11,709 bases of DNA from Micavibrio aeruginosavorus. Its GTDB lineage: Bacteria > Pseudomonadota > Alphaproteobacteria > Micavibrionales > Micavibrionaceae. The notes beneath the pieces are model-generated. The model was not told where the DNA came from. It was given only the letters and a program-made list of their open reading frames with translations, and searched no databases. Of the stretch, positions 1 through 8,182 are shown one piece after another (the first letter of the stretch is position 1; each line of letters starts with the position of its first letter). A program made the translations under genes and the position numbers. Where the stretch lies: NCBI GenBank assembly GCA_003240795.1, contig QFNK01000026.1:1-11709 (forward strand), given 5' to 3'.

Positions 1-343
1 TATCTTCACGCTTTGATTTTACGGTCAAACGCACCGTAATGTGGTCGCCAATTCTGACAGGCTTTTCAAACCGCATCTCCTGTCCCAGATAAATCGTACC
101 CGGCCCCGGCAACATCGTGCCCAGCACCGTGGAAATAAGACCGCCCGACCACATGCCGTGACCAATGACACCCTGAAAAAGACTATGTTCCGCATAATCC
201 GGATTCATATGCGCAGGGTTTACATCGCCCGACACCGCCGCAAACAAATCAATGTCTTTTTGCGTTAGCGTCCGGACAAGTTCCGCAGACTGCCCGATCC
301 TCAACTCATCGAACGTCACATTTTCAAGCATATCGTTGTTCAT
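1..343 (-). CDS. MaoC-domain enoyl-CoA hydratase, N-terminal part (probably bifunctional hydratase/phosphate acetyltransferase)
   Basis: The first 114 codons are in the window; the rest lies off the left edge. The protein starts MNNDMLENVTFDELRIGQ and carries the hot-dog fold hydratase-2 motif SGDVNPAH at residues 38-45. Asp40 and His45 match the catalytic D-x4-H pair of R-specific enoyl-CoA hydratases (PhaJ/MaoC). The segment GHGMWSGGLISTVLGT (61-76) followed by PGPGTIYLGQ resembles the N-terminal domain of bifunctional enoyl-CoA hydratase/phosphate acetyltransferases; the Pta half cannot be seen here. The ATG at 343-341 has GAGGAA just upstream, overlapping the phaC stop codon 8 bp away, so it is probably translated from the phaC transcript. 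Hydratases of this type can supply (R)-3-hydroxyacyl-CoA to PHA synthase, which fits the neighbour. A stand-alone PhaJ is the alternative. Confidence 0.85.
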   Translation of the reverse strand, partial: MNNDMLENVTFDELRIGQSAELVRTLTQKDIDLFAAVSGDVNPAHMNPDYAEHSLFQGVIGHGMWSGGLISTVLGTMLPGPGTIYLGQEMRFEKPVRIGDHITVRLTVKSKRED

Positions 344-351
344 GGAATTCC

Positions 352-2073
352 TCATTTGGATTTGACATACGCCCCCGGCGCATCGCCTATCACTTTGTAT
401 GTTACGTTACCGGCCTTTTTGGGCGCAGCGATTTTTGTCTTTGAACTCTGATCCCCCAGCCATTGGCCCCATGCAGTCCACCACGAACCATCCTTCATAG
501 CAGCGCTCTCTTCCCATTGATCGGGGGACTGGTACGCTTCTCCCGATTTTTTGTGCGCGATTTTAAAGCTGCGGCGCTCATGCCCGGGCTCACTGACAAT
601 GCCTGCATTATGGCCGCCAACGGTTAAGACAAAGGTAACATCCCCGCTCGCCATAAGATGTATTTTGTAAACGGATTTCCATGGCGCAACGTGATCTTTT
701 TCCGTACCAACGGCAAAAATAGGCAGATTTATGTTTTCCGGCGCAACAGTTTTGCCAAGGACCGTATAATGCCCGTTGGAAAACTCATTGTTCAGATAAA
801 GACGCTTCAGATACTCGCTGTGCATTTTATACGGCATGCGCGTGGCGTCCGCATTCCATGCCATGATATCAAACGGTCTGGAACGCTGACCAAAGAGGTA
901 GTCCTTGACCAATCGTGACCAGATCATGTCATAGGATCGCAGCATCTGGAACGCGCCCGCCATCTGTTTGGTGTCAAGATAGCCCTGCGCCCACATCATG
1001 TTATCCAGATAAGAAACTTCACTGGGCGTTACGAACACCATCATCTCACCGGCTTCGGTAAAATCACCTTGGGCCGCCAGAAGCGTCAGTGTTTTCAGGC
1101 GATCATCACCGTCATGCGCCATTAGCGCCGCCGTAATCATGGCCAGCGTTCCTCCAAGGCAATACCCCGCAAGATGAATGGCCGCGCCATCGCAAATTGA
1201 TGACACAGCATCAATCGCCGCCAATGCGCCATCCTGAACATAATCATCCATGCCCAGGTTACGATCGTCCGCCGTGGGATTTTTCCACGACACAATAAAG
1301 ACCGTATGCCCCTGCTCTACCAGCCATTTTATCATTGAATTCTCAGGCGACAGATCAAGAATATAATATTTCATGATCCAGGCCGGCAGGATCAAAACAG
1401 GCTCTTTGCTGACATCCTTAGTCACAGGGTCATATTGAATAAGTTCAATCAAATCATTGCGGAAAACAACCTTACCCGGCGCGGTCGCAAGGTTTTCTCC
1501 AACCGTGAAATCCTCCATCCCCGCCGCCTGTTGCCCGGACATATTACGCGTAATGTCTTCGAGCGCATTCATGGCGCCATCTCGCAAATTCTCTCCGCAG
1601 CGGCTTATCGTCTCAAACAGTAATTCCGGGTTGGTCGCCATGAAATTGGCGGGCGAAATGGAATCCAGCATCTGACGCGCAGCAAAAGATGCAGCCCGTT
1701 CGGTTTGCGGGGAAAGCCCCGGTATGTTCTTGGTTGCCAGATCCCAGAATTCCTCGAAAGCATGGAACGTCTCTACATAGTTGTTCCAGGGAAAGTTTGA
1801 CCAGTCTTCCGCTTTAAACCGCGGATCGGGCTTTATGGCTTCGGGGTTTGCATTGATGGCGTGTTCGGCCATCGTCTTGAAATGATGGAAAGGGAAAGTG
1901 GCCAGCGACACCATTCGGCCCGGGCACAAGGCAAGATGCGCCAACCACGAAGCATAAATTTCTACCAGCCCCGCCGGTGATAAGCCATATGTAGAACGCG
2001 ACAGCTTCGCCTGAAAAAGACGATCCACCTCGTCGGCGATCTGAACAAAAGAGTGAGTGGTTTCTTTTTCCAT
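352..2073 (-). CDS. phaC: Class I poly(3-hydroxyalkanoate) synthase
   Basis: This enzyme polymerises (R)-3-hydroxyacyl-CoA into PHA (polyhydroxybutyrate) on cytoplasmic granules. At 573 residues it has the usual class I length. An N-terminal PhaC domain (about 50-230) is followed by an alpha/beta-hydrolase catalytic domain. The lipase-box-like GYCLGG (303-308) supplies nucleophile Cys305. GTEKDHVAPW (456-465) supplies Asp460, and VGGHNAG (485-491) supplies His488. The segments PAWIMKYYILDL (230-241) and VSWKNP (261-266) are typical of the family. The ATG at 2073-2071 lies 16 bp after the stop of the small membrane protein gene, with an AAGGGG stretch upstream. Nothing in the sequence suggests inactivation. 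It is the third gene of the leftward set, behind an outer-membrane efflux gene, which is unusual company for phaC. Confidence 0.96.
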   Translation of the reverse strand: MEKETTHSFVQIADEVDRLFQAKLSRSTYGLSPAGLVEIYASWLAHLALCPGRMVSLATFPFHHFKTMAEHAINANPEAIKPDPRFKAEDWSNFPWNNYVETFHAFEEFWDLATKNIPGLSPQTERAASFAARQMLDSISPANFMATNPELLFETISRCGENLRDGAMNALEDITRNMSGQQAAGMEDFTVGENLATAPGKVVFRNDLIELIQYDPVTKDVSKEPVLILPAWIMKYYILDLSPENSMIKWLVEQGHTVFIVSWKNPTADDRNLGMDDYVQDGALAAIDAVSSICDGAAIHLAGYCLGGTLAMITAALMAHDGDDRLKTLTLLAAQGDFTEAGEMMVFVTPSEVSYLDNMMWAQGYLDTKQMAGAFQMLRSYDMIWSRLVKDYLFGQRSRPFDIMAWNADATRMPYKMHSEYLKRLYLNNEFSNGHYTVLGKTVAPENINLPIFAVGTEKDHVAPWKSVYKIHLMASGDVTFVLTVGGHNAGIVSEPGHERRSFKIAHKKSGEAYQSPDQWEESAAMKDGSWWTAWGQWLGDQSSKTKIAAPKKAGNVTYKVIGDAPGAYVKSK

Positions 2074-2089
2074 GGCTACTTCTAACCCC

Positions 2090-2290
2090 TTATGAAGGAC
2101 GATTTACATTCAACATGATCTTTATACGCGCCCAAATCACAGGCCAGAACGCCGCAAGCGCAACAAACACGACAAAAAGAAGCATCGCTGCAACAAAACT
2201 TATAAAATGAAATTTATTTGCATCTGGCGCAACAAACCAGCTGGCGATTACACCGCCCAGAAACAACATAATTCTCACGACCCATGCCAA
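2090..2290 (-). CDS. Small two-helix inner-membrane protein, function unknown
   Basis: I do not recognise this 66-residue protein. It has two hydrophobic segments (about residues 5-21 and 28-52), separated by the short polar stretch APDANKFHF, and a basic C-terminal tail with Arg and Lys after the second helix. A hairpin in the inner membrane with a cytoplasmic tail is likely. The reading frame opens with a TTG (2290-2288) one base after the stop of the outer-membrane efflux gene, with a G-rich GGCGGGGGT tract ahead. Other possible starts are the GTG at codon 5 and the ATG at codon 8, which would shorten the first helix. Its tight fit between two well-supported genes on the same strand, and its clear membrane pattern, argue that it is real. 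A role as accessory subunit of the exporter, or in membrane adaptation, is guesswork. Confidence 0.7.
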   Translation of the reverse strand: MAWVVRIMLFLGGVIASWFVAPDANKFHFISFVAAMLLFVVFVALAAFWPVIWARIKIMLNVNRPS

Positions 2291-2291
2291 T

Positions 2292-3689
2292 TTATATACC
2301 CCCGCCCAAAGCTTTGCTTAGATCAATACTAGACTGGAGCTTTTGTTGTTTAGCCTCAATCTTGGCAATTTCAGAATCAAACAGGCTGCGCTCCGCATCC
2401 AGAACATCAATATAACCAGAATAACCCGCATCGAAACGCTTGCGCGCAAGCGACGCTGATTCACGTAAAACAGCCACTCGCTTATCCAGAATGGTGGATT
2501 TTTCTACCGTTTTCTCACGCGTCACAAGGGCATCCTTGATTTCACGAAATGCAACACGCACCGTTTTTTCATAGCCTATATAGGCCTGCTTTTCCCGTGC
2601 CGAAGCCGCATCGACCTGGGCCCTTGCGCGGCCAAAATCCAGAAGAGGAACCGTGGCATTCGCGCCCATGTTCCAGCTCTTTGATCCGCCATCGAACAGA
2701 GCATCCCAATCGCCCGTCGCAACACCCAGAAGACCAGACACGGACAAGCGCGGCAAATAAGCCGCTTTTGCAACACCTATATTGGCATTCGCTGCCGTCA
2801 ACCTATGCTCCGCCGCGATAATATCGGGCCGGGCCGCAATCACATCACCTGCTTCCGCTTGCGGCAGGGATGGAAGATCAGGAAGAATTGTTTTATTAGC
2901 CCCTGCAAAGACCTCAGACTCCATGATTTGCTTAGGTGTTTTACCCAGCAGAACAGAAAGGGATGACAATCTAAGTTCCCTTTGCTGCTCCAAAGCAGGA
3001 AGGCGCGCCTGAGCGGATGTCAACTCGGCCTCAGCCTGCCGCACTATTAAAGAGTCTACATCACCGCGATCTAAACGTTTTTTTTCCAGATCATAAGCCC
3101 CTTTGCGGGTTTTTATGGTTTTCTGCGTGATCGCAATTTGCTCGTTCAGCGCGCCTGTAGCAAAATAATTCGAAGCTGTTTCGGCGGAAACACCTAAGAC
3201 AACCGCACGCGCACTCGCCTCTTCGGCTAGCAATTGCTCACGGGCCGCCTTATCAGCATTCGCCAGACGCCCCCACAAATCTATTTCATATGAAAGTAAG
3301 CCGCCTACCGCAAAGCCATCTGTCGCGCCAGAAGATGGGAGACCATCCAGATTAACATCGCCACGAGACGCCGCACCGCCAGCTGTAACATTCGGCATTC
3401 TATTGGCACGCGCACTACCAGCAATGGCCCTAGCCTCTTCCACGCGCGCCGACGCAAGTTGGATATCGCTGTTGTAAGCAAGTGCCTCGGCAATCAGTGC
3501 ATTCAGCTTCTCATCATTATAAGCATCCCACCATGTGCCGCTCTGCTCCTGGCTATTTTGGCCAGACAATTGCCAGTTTTCGGGAAGCGGAGTACTGGGT
3601 TTGCGCATATCAGGTGCCAGTGAGCAGGACGCAAGAATGAAGCAAAGAGTAGCCGCTGAGGCCATAAAAAATCCGGATTTGTGCATCAT
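2292..3689 (-). CDS. Outer-membrane efflux lipoprotein (NodT/OprM, TolC-like family)
   Basis: This is the outer-membrane channel of a tripartite efflux pump. The N-terminus is a lipoprotein signal peptide ending in the lipobox LASC, with the lipidated Cys at residue 22 counted from the ATG at 3689. The mature protein shows the two tandem outer-membrane efflux repeats (about 55-245 and 265-460). These include WWDAYNDEKLNALIAEAL near the start and the helical stretch DIQLASARVEEARA. The second repeat includes RPDIIAAEHRLTAANANIGVAKAAYLPRLS. Length (465 residues) is normal for the family. AAAGGAA lies 9 bp before the ATG at 3689 and 6 bp before an in-frame GTG at 3692, so either start is possible. 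It is divergent from the regulator and pump genes, and no other outer-membrane partner is visible, so it most likely serves the pump at 4446-9315. It also heads the transcript that contains phaC. Confidence 0.93.
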   Translation of the reverse strand: MMHKSGFFMASAATLCFILASCSLAPDMRKPSTPLPENWQLSGQNSQEQSGTWWDAYNDEKLNALIAEALAYNSDIQLASARVEEARAIAGSARANRMPNVTAGGAASRGDVNLDGLPSSGATDGFAVGGLLSYEIDLWGRLANADKAAREQLLAEEASARAVVLGVSAETASNYFATGALNEQIAITQKTIKTRKGAYDLEKKRLDRGDVDSLIVRQAEAELTSAQARLPALEQQRELRLSSLSVLLGKTPKQIMESEVFAGANKTILPDLPSLPQAEAGDVIAARPDIIAAEHRLTAANANIGVAKAAYLPRLSVSGLLGVATGDWDALFDGGSKSWNMGANATVPLLDFGRARAQVDAASAREKQAYIGYEKTVRVAFREIKDALVTREKTVEKSTILDKRVAVLRESASLARKRFDAGYSGYIDVLDAERSLFDSEIAKIEAKQQKLQSSIDLSKALGGGI

Positions 3690-3708
3690 CACTGAAGATT
3701 CCTTTATA

Positions 3709-3736
3709 TTGACAAACTACTCAAATCATTTATGAA
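3709..3736 (+). promoter_or_regulatory. Predicted promoter of the rightward tetR/exporter/phaB gene set
   Basis: A perfect -35 consensus TTGACA (3709-3714) is followed after 16 bp by TATGAA (3731-3736), a 4-of-6 match to the -10 consensus. It points toward the regulator gene at 3799. The CATTTATG element at 3727-3734 overlaps the -10, as expected of a repressor site. Confidence 0.5.
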
Positions 3737-3757
3737 TTTATATATACATTTATGTAT
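3726..3757. promoter_or_regulatory. Paired palindromic operator candidate for the TetR regulator
   Basis: CATTTATG occurs at 3727-3734 and again at 3747-3754, exactly 20 bp apart, about two helical turns. Each copy is an inverted repeat (CAT-TT-ATG). The left copy extends to TCATTTATGA (3726-3735) and the right copy to ATACATTTATGTAT (3744-3757), a perfect palindrome around the central TT. One copy overlaps the -10 of the rightward promoter and the other sits in the spacer of the leftward promoter. This fits autoregulation and joint control of both arms by the adjacent TetR-family protein. The assignment is inferred from position and symmetry. Confidence 0.55.
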
Positions 3758-3769
3758 GAACAAATACAA
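3741..3769 (-). promoter_or_regulatory. Predicted promoter of the leftward outer-membrane efflux/phaC gene set
   Basis: Read on the minus strand, a -35 like TTGTAT (3769-3764) is separated by 17 bp from a -10 like TATATA (3746-3741). This places transcription start about 40 bp upstream of the efflux gene start. The CATTTATG palindrome at 3747-3754 lies in the spacer next to the -10. The region is very AT-rich, so the exact hexamers are uncertain. Confidence 0.45.
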
Positions 3770-3798
3770 GAGCTCATGTAATACAAGGAAACGTACCC

Positions 3799-4431
3799 GT
3801 GCCTATGACAATGCACAGAAAAAAAGAGCAAGGGCTCGCAACCAGACAAAAAATTCTGGAGGCGGCGGAAGATATTTTTTTTGAAAAAGGGGCTGCCCTT
3901 ACAACGCTTGAACAAATTGCCGACAGGGCAAACGTGACGCGCGGAGCAATTTACGGGCATTTTAAAAATAAGAGGATGCTTTTAGAACATATAATCGATA
4001 GTGCCGTCCTGCCCTTGCTGGATATTTTTCGTGAAACGATATCAAGAGATCCGATACCAAGTTTTGAACAGCTTCAAAAAGCCCACGTTCAAGTTATAAC
4101 GGATATCATTAACAGCGCTGAACTTAAAAAGCGCCTATCCATTGCATTTGTAAAATGTGAATATACGGAGGAATTCGCCTACCTCATCGAACAATCCATC
4201 CACTACCACGATGAAGTAAGGAATATCTATAAAGTGTTTTTTTCAAGAATGGAAAAATCAGGAATCAAGCTGGCAAAAAATCCGGAAATCATGGCTGATG
4301 CGTTGATGCTATATGTAACAGGAATGCTAACCGAGTATTTTAAACATCCCGGTCAAACAAATCTTGAGAAAAACATAAATGACTATTTTGACCTGTTTTT
4401 CTTCCCTATCTCATGCCCCTCGCCCGAATAA
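3799..4431 (+). CDS. TetR/AcrR-family transcriptional regulator
   Basis: This is a DNA-binding repressor of the AcrR/TtgR type. The N-terminal helix-turn-helix occupies roughly residues 34-58, with the family-typical recognition segment NVTRGAIYGHFKNK (45-58). The rest is the all-helical ligand-binding and dimerisation domain. Length (210 residues) is normal. GTG at 3799 is preferred as start because AAGGAA (3785-3790) lies 8 bp upstream; in-frame ATGs at 3805 and 3811 are alternatives farther from that site. It is divergent from the outer-membrane efflux gene and 14 bp ahead of the adaptor gene, so it probably represses both arms through the palindromes at 3726-3757. The inducer is unknown, presumably a substrate of the pump or a hydrophobic metabolite. 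Base composition is more AT-rich than in the downstream genes. Confidence 0.92.
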   Translation: MPMTMHRKKEQGLATRQKILEAAEDIFFEKGAALTTLEQIADRANVTRGAIYGHFKNKRMLLEHIIDSAVLPLLDIFRETISRDPIPSFEQLQKAHVQVITDIINSAELKKRLSIAFVKCEYTEEFAYLIEQSIHYHDEVRNIYKVFFSRMEKSGIKLAKNPEIMADALMLYVTGMLTEYFKHPGQTNLEKNINDYFDLFFFPISCPSPE

Positions 4432-4445
4432 CAAGGAATATCATA

Positions 4446-5447
4446 ATGAAAAAGAATTATAAACTTATACTTCTTGCGCTGGCCATTCTATCAATAGCGG
4501 CAGGAGGCTATTATTATTCTATAGCAAGAACCAATGATCTGGAAGGCGTCGCCTATGGCAACGGACGTATAGAAGCCCAAAGCATTGATATCGCGACACG
4601 TCACGGAGGCCGTGTACTCTCTGTTCCTGTCGAAGAAGGACAGATGGTTGAAGCCGGGGACGTAGTGGCTGAACTTGATTTAAACGATCTGGCGGCTTCT
4701 CTTGCGGGGGCAAAGGCCAATGTTCGCGCAACAATTCAGCAAAAAGATGCGGCAGCCTCATCGGTTGCGCAAGCGGAATCAGCTCTCACGCTCGCCAGTA
4801 AAGAATTCTCGCGTGCCGACGAGCTGGCTCGAGAAAAAGCTGTATCGGAAAGTCGCCGCGATCAAGCTTTCAATGCCAAACAATCCGCTGAGGCACAACT
4901 TGCCGCTGCAAAACAAAACCTTGCAAGCGCAACGGAAGCCATTGATGTCGCGCAATCCGAAGTCTCTCGCATCGAAGACCTGTTGAAAGACCAACATCTG
5001 ACGGCTTCAAAAGCAGGCCGCGTCCTTTACAAACTGGTAGAACCCGGCGAAGTCATGAGCGCAGGTGGAAAAGCCGTAACGCTGCTCGACCTGACCGATG
5101 TATATATGACCATTTTCCTGACCACGGAAACTGTAGGGAAATTGCGTCTGGGTGAAGAAAGCCGCATTGTTCTGGATGCGATGCCTGACCTGGCAATCCC
5201 CGCGTATATTTCTTACATTTCCCCCGAAGCACAATTCACACCGCGTCAGGTAGAAACACGCACGGAACGCGAAAAACTGACCTTCCGCGTCAAAGTCAAA
5301 ATCCCGCCCGAGCTGCTCGCCAAATATATCGACCAAGTCAAAACCGGATTGCCCGGCATGGCCTATATCAAAACCGACAAGAAACAGGATTGGCCCGATC
5401 GCCTGAAAGGTGATGCCGCCCTGATGAAAGATGTTAAGAGCAAATAA
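4446..5447 (+). CDS. yhiI: HlyD-type periplasmic adaptor of an ABC-2 efflux pump (YhiI/YbhG-like)
   Basis: This membrane-fusion protein bridges the inner-membrane transporter and the outer-membrane channel. A short basic N-terminus precedes one hydrophobic anchor (about 6-25). The first lipoyl half-motif is at 43-80, including RVLSVPVEEGQMVEAGDVV. A long Ala/Gln/Glu-rich coiled coil spans 81-182 and the second lipoyl half is at about 184-216 (AGRVLYKLVEPGEVM). A beta-barrel region follows, containing ISPEAQFTPRQVETRTERE (258-276), characteristic of the YhiI/YbhG subgroup. Length is 333 residues, against about 355 for E. coli YhiI. The ATG at 4446 is chosen because AAGGA (4433-4437) is 8 bp upstream; an in-frame start at 4413 would overlap the regulator and lacks such a site. 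The transporter gene begins 6 bp after the stop. Confidence 0.93.
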   Translation: MKKNYKLILLALAILSIAAGGYYYSIARTNDLEGVAYGNGRIEAQSIDIATRHGGRVLSVPVEEGQMVEAGDVVAELDLNDLAASLAGAKANVRATIQQKDAAASSVAQAESALTLASKEFSRADELAREKAVSESRRDQAFNAKQSAEAQLAAAKQNLASATEAIDVAQSEVSRIEDLLKDQHLTASKAGRVLYKLVEPGEVMSAGGKAVTLLDLTDVYMTIFLTTETVGKLRLGEESRIVLDAMPDLAIPAYISYISPEAQFTPRQVETRTEREKLTFRVKVKIPPELLAKYIDQVKTGLPGMAYIKTDKKQDWPDRLKGDAALMKDVKSK

Positions 5448-5452
5448 CCCCC

Positions 5453-8182
5453 ATGTTAATTCGCGCAGATCATATAACCCATAGATACGGTAGGGTAGTT
5501 GGGCTGGATGATGTTAGCCTGCAAATACCGCAGGGACAGAGCGTTGCCGTTATCGGGCCTGACGGTGTTGGAAAGTCCACACTTCTCGGGTTGTTCTCCG
5601 GCGCAAAAAAAAAGCAAGGCGGCGATCTTTCCATCTTTGATGGCAAAAAAAGCAAAAAATATGTTCTCGGTGAATTGCAACAACGCGCCGCCTATATGCC
5701 CCAAGGATTGGGAAAGAACCTGTATCCGGAATTAAGCATCCGCGAAAATCTCGAATTTTTTGGGCGCCTCTACGGCCACGAGAAAAAAGAACGCGACCGC
5801 CGCATTGATATGCTGACAGCGGCAACGGGACTTAAGCCGTTCCTCGATCGTCCTGCAGGCAAGCTTTCCGGCGGGATGAAACAAAAACTGGGTCTGTGCT
5901 GTTCCCTCATTCATGATCCGGAACTGCTTATTCTAGACGAGCCGACCACCGGTGTTGATCCCTTATCCCGCAAACAATTCTGGACATTGATCGACGATAT
6001 TCGCGCCGAACAAAAAGGCCTGACCGTCATCGTCGCAACATCCTATATGGAAGAAGCCGATGATTTTGACTTCGTTGTGATGATGAATGACGGAAAGATT
6101 ATCGCCACAGGCACGCCCGAAGAATTGCGAACGAAAAGCGGCGAAAGCACGCTGGAACGCGCCTTCATCTCCTTCCTGCCCGAAGAAAAGCGCAGCGGTC
6201 ACGAAATCCCCGAAATCCACCTGCGCGATCTTTCCGAAAAAACCATCGCAATTTCTGCCAAAGATTTAACACGCCGCTTTGGCAGTTTTACGGCGGTCGA
6301 TCATGTCAGCTTTGAAATCCCAAAAGGCGAAATCTTCGGGTTCCTCGGCTCCAACGGCTGCGGCAAGACAACCACCATGAAAATGCTGACAGGCCTGCTT
6401 CCGGTCAGCGAAGGCACATCATCACTCTTTGGAACGACACTTGTTCCCGGAGACATGGAAAACCGCAAACGGATCGGTTACATGTCGCAGAATTTCTCGC
6501 TCTATGGCGAACTGACCGTCGATCAAAACATCACGCTGCACGCGCGCCTGTTCAACCTTTCCGGGGAGCACGCCGATAAACGCATCGCTTGGCTGTATGA
6601 CCGCTTTGATCTTTTAAAATATAAGGATTCACCTTCCGGCGATCTGCCGCTTGGCGTGCGCCAGCGTTTGTCCCTTGCTGTTGCGGTCATTCATGAACCC
6701 GAAATTTTGATCCTTGATGAACCGACCTCCGGCGTTGATCCGGTGGCGCGGGATAATTTCTGGGCGCTTCTGATCGAGCTTTCCCGCAAAGATGAAGTCA
6801 CCATCTTTATCTCCACGCACTTCATGAATGAGGCGGAACGCTGTGACCGCATTTCCTTAATGCACGCAGGAAAAGTTCTGACCACAGGTATTCCTGATGA
6901 TTTGCGCCGCAAAAAAGGATCGACGACGCTGGACGAAGCCTTCGTGTCCTATCTCGAAGATGCCGTTGCAGAGAAAAACAAAGATGCGGCCGCACAGCCC
7001 GAAGAAAAAAAACAATTCACATCCGGAGCACCCGATCACGCCCAAAGAAAAGAACAAGGATTTTTCTCTAAACTTTTTTCAGCAAAACGCATGAACGCCT
7101 ATATGCGGCGTGAAGTCATGGAAATGATGCGCGATCCTATTCGCCTAAGCATTGCAACTCTGGGCACATCTCTTTTGATGCTGGTCTTTGGCTATGGCAT
7201 CACGATGGATGTAAACTCCTTGCGCTTTGCGGCACTTGACCTCGACAAGACAGCGGACAGCCGCGCTTATATTCAAGAACTTGAAGGCTCCCCCTATTTC
7301 CTGACGCAGCCGCAGATCACAAGCGATGCGGAGCTGACACATCGTATGCAAAGCGGCAGTATTTCGATGGCTTTGCAGATACCTCCCGACTTTGGCAAAG
7401 ACCTGCATAGCGGACAGCCCACCGAAATTGCCGCATGGGTGGATGGCTCCATGCCGTTCCGCGGCGAAACGATCGGCGGCTATCTGCAAGGCATTCATGC
7501 ACGTTTCCTTCGGGATCGCGGTGAAATGGCCCAAGCCCCGCTGACCGTTGAGATGCGCTACCTCTACAACCAGTCATTCGAAAGCGTCAACGCGATGGTG
7601 CCCGCCGTCATCTCCCTCCTCCTTGTGTTTATTCCGGCTATCCTGTCCGCGCTCGCCGTTGTGCGGGAAAAGGAAATGGGCTCTATCGCCAATATGTATG
7701 TCACCCCTGTGACAAGGCTTGAATTTATTCTAGGCAAGCAGATCCCCTATGTTTTGTTCGCCATGATAAGCTTTACCATCATGCTCGTGATGGCCCTGCT
7801 GGTGTTTCAGCTTTCGATTAAGGGCAGCCTGATAGGCCTTATTCTGGGTGCTACCTTATATGTTTCAGCAACCACCGGACTTGGCCTGCTTATTTCTTCG
7901 TTCACGAAATCGCAAATCGCAGCGCTGTTTGGTGCTGCCATTACCACCATGGTTCCCGCCTCACAATTTTCAGGCTTGTTGCAGCCGGTTAACACCCTTG
8001 AAGGGGGCGCGCGCTGGATCGGCACATTTTATCCAACCGGCTATTTCATGAAAATCAGCGTCGGCACCTTCACAAAAGGACTTGATTTTATAGCGCTGCA
8101 ACCTTTCCTGACATCTCTTGCCATATTCACTCCAGCATTGCTCTTTGTGAACGTCTTTCTTTTGCGCAAACAGGAAACATAA
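5453..8182 (+). CDS. rbbA: RbbA/YhiH-type ABC exporter: two ATPase domains fused to an ABC-2 permease
   Basis: The protein has 909 residues, against about 911 for E. coli RbbA (YhiH), with the same architecture. ATPase domain 1 has Walker A GPDGVGKST (35-43), signature LSGGM (138-142) and Walker B LLILDE (158-163); its H-loop position holds Ser197 instead of His. ATPase domain 2 has Walker A GSNGCGKTT (299-307), a degenerate signature LPLGV (398-402), Walker B ILILDE (418-423) and a normal His456. A charged linker (about 501-545) leads to an ABC-2 permease: one helix near 565-584, an extracytoplasmic domain, then helices from about 713 onward, with VVREKEMGSIANMYVTP (736-752). It should export a hydrophobic or cationic substrate together with its neighbours. 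E. coli RbbA was also reported to be ribosome-associated, which cannot be judged here. The start has only a weak ribosome site 6 bp after the adaptor stop, so translational coupling is likely. Confidence 0.93.
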   Translation: MLIRADHITHRYGRVVGLDDVSLQIPQGQSVAVIGPDGVGKSTLLGLFSGAKKKQGGDLSIFDGKKSKKYVLGELQQRAAYMPQGLGKNLYPELSIRENLEFFGRLYGHEKKERDRRIDMLTAATGLKPFLDRPAGKLSGGMKQKLGLCCSLIHDPELLILDEPTTGVDPLSRKQFWTLIDDIRAEQKGLTVIVATSYMEEADDFDFVVMMNDGKIIATGTPEELRTKSGESTLERAFISFLPEEKRSGHEIPEIHLRDLSEKTIAISAKDLTRRFGSFTAVDHVSFEIPKGEIFGFLGSNGCGKTTTMKMLTGLLPVSEGTSSLFGTTLVPGDMENRKRIGYMSQNFSLYGELTVDQNITLHARLFNLSGEHADKRIAWLYDRFDLLKYKDSPSGDLPLGVRQRLSLAVAVIHEPEILILDEPTSGVDPVARDNFWALLIELSRKDEVTIFISTHFMNEAERCDRISLMHAGKVLTTGIPDDLRRKKGSTTLDEAFVSYLEDAVAEKNKDAAAQPEEKKQFTSGAPDHAQRKEQGFFSKLFSAKRMNAYMRREVMEMMRDPIRLSIATLGTSLLMLVFGYGITMDVNSLRFAALDLDKTADSRAYIQELEGSPYFLTQPQITSDAELTHRMQSGSISMALQIPPDFGKDLHSGQPTEIAAWVDGSMPFRGETIGGYLQGIHARFLRDRGEMAQAPLTVEMRYLYNQSFESVNAMVPAVISLLLVFIPAILSALAVVREKEMGSIANMYVTPVTRLEFILGKQIPYVLFAMISFTIMLVMALLVFQLSIKGSLIGLILGATLYVSATTGLGLLISSFTKSQIAALFGAAITTMVPASQFSGLLQPVNTLEGGARWIGTFYPTGYFMKISVGTFTKGLDFIALQPFLTSLAIFTPALLFVNVFLLRKQET

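Noticed and set aside
3730..3960. 76-codon minus-strand open frame across the tetR start and divergent promoter
   Set aside because: It overlaps the promoter region and the conserved HTH coding strand, is Cys-rich, and has no supporting signal.
4413..4445. Upstream in-frame start for the adaptor gene overlapping the regulator
   Set aside because: The ATG at 4446 has AAGGA at good spacing and gives a normal basic N-terminus before the membrane anchor; the earlier start adds 11 unlikely residues.
7145..7534. 129-codon antisense open frame inside rbbA
   Set aside because: It is a shadow of the conserved coding strand with Cys/His/Arg-rich composition and no ribosome site in a sensible context.
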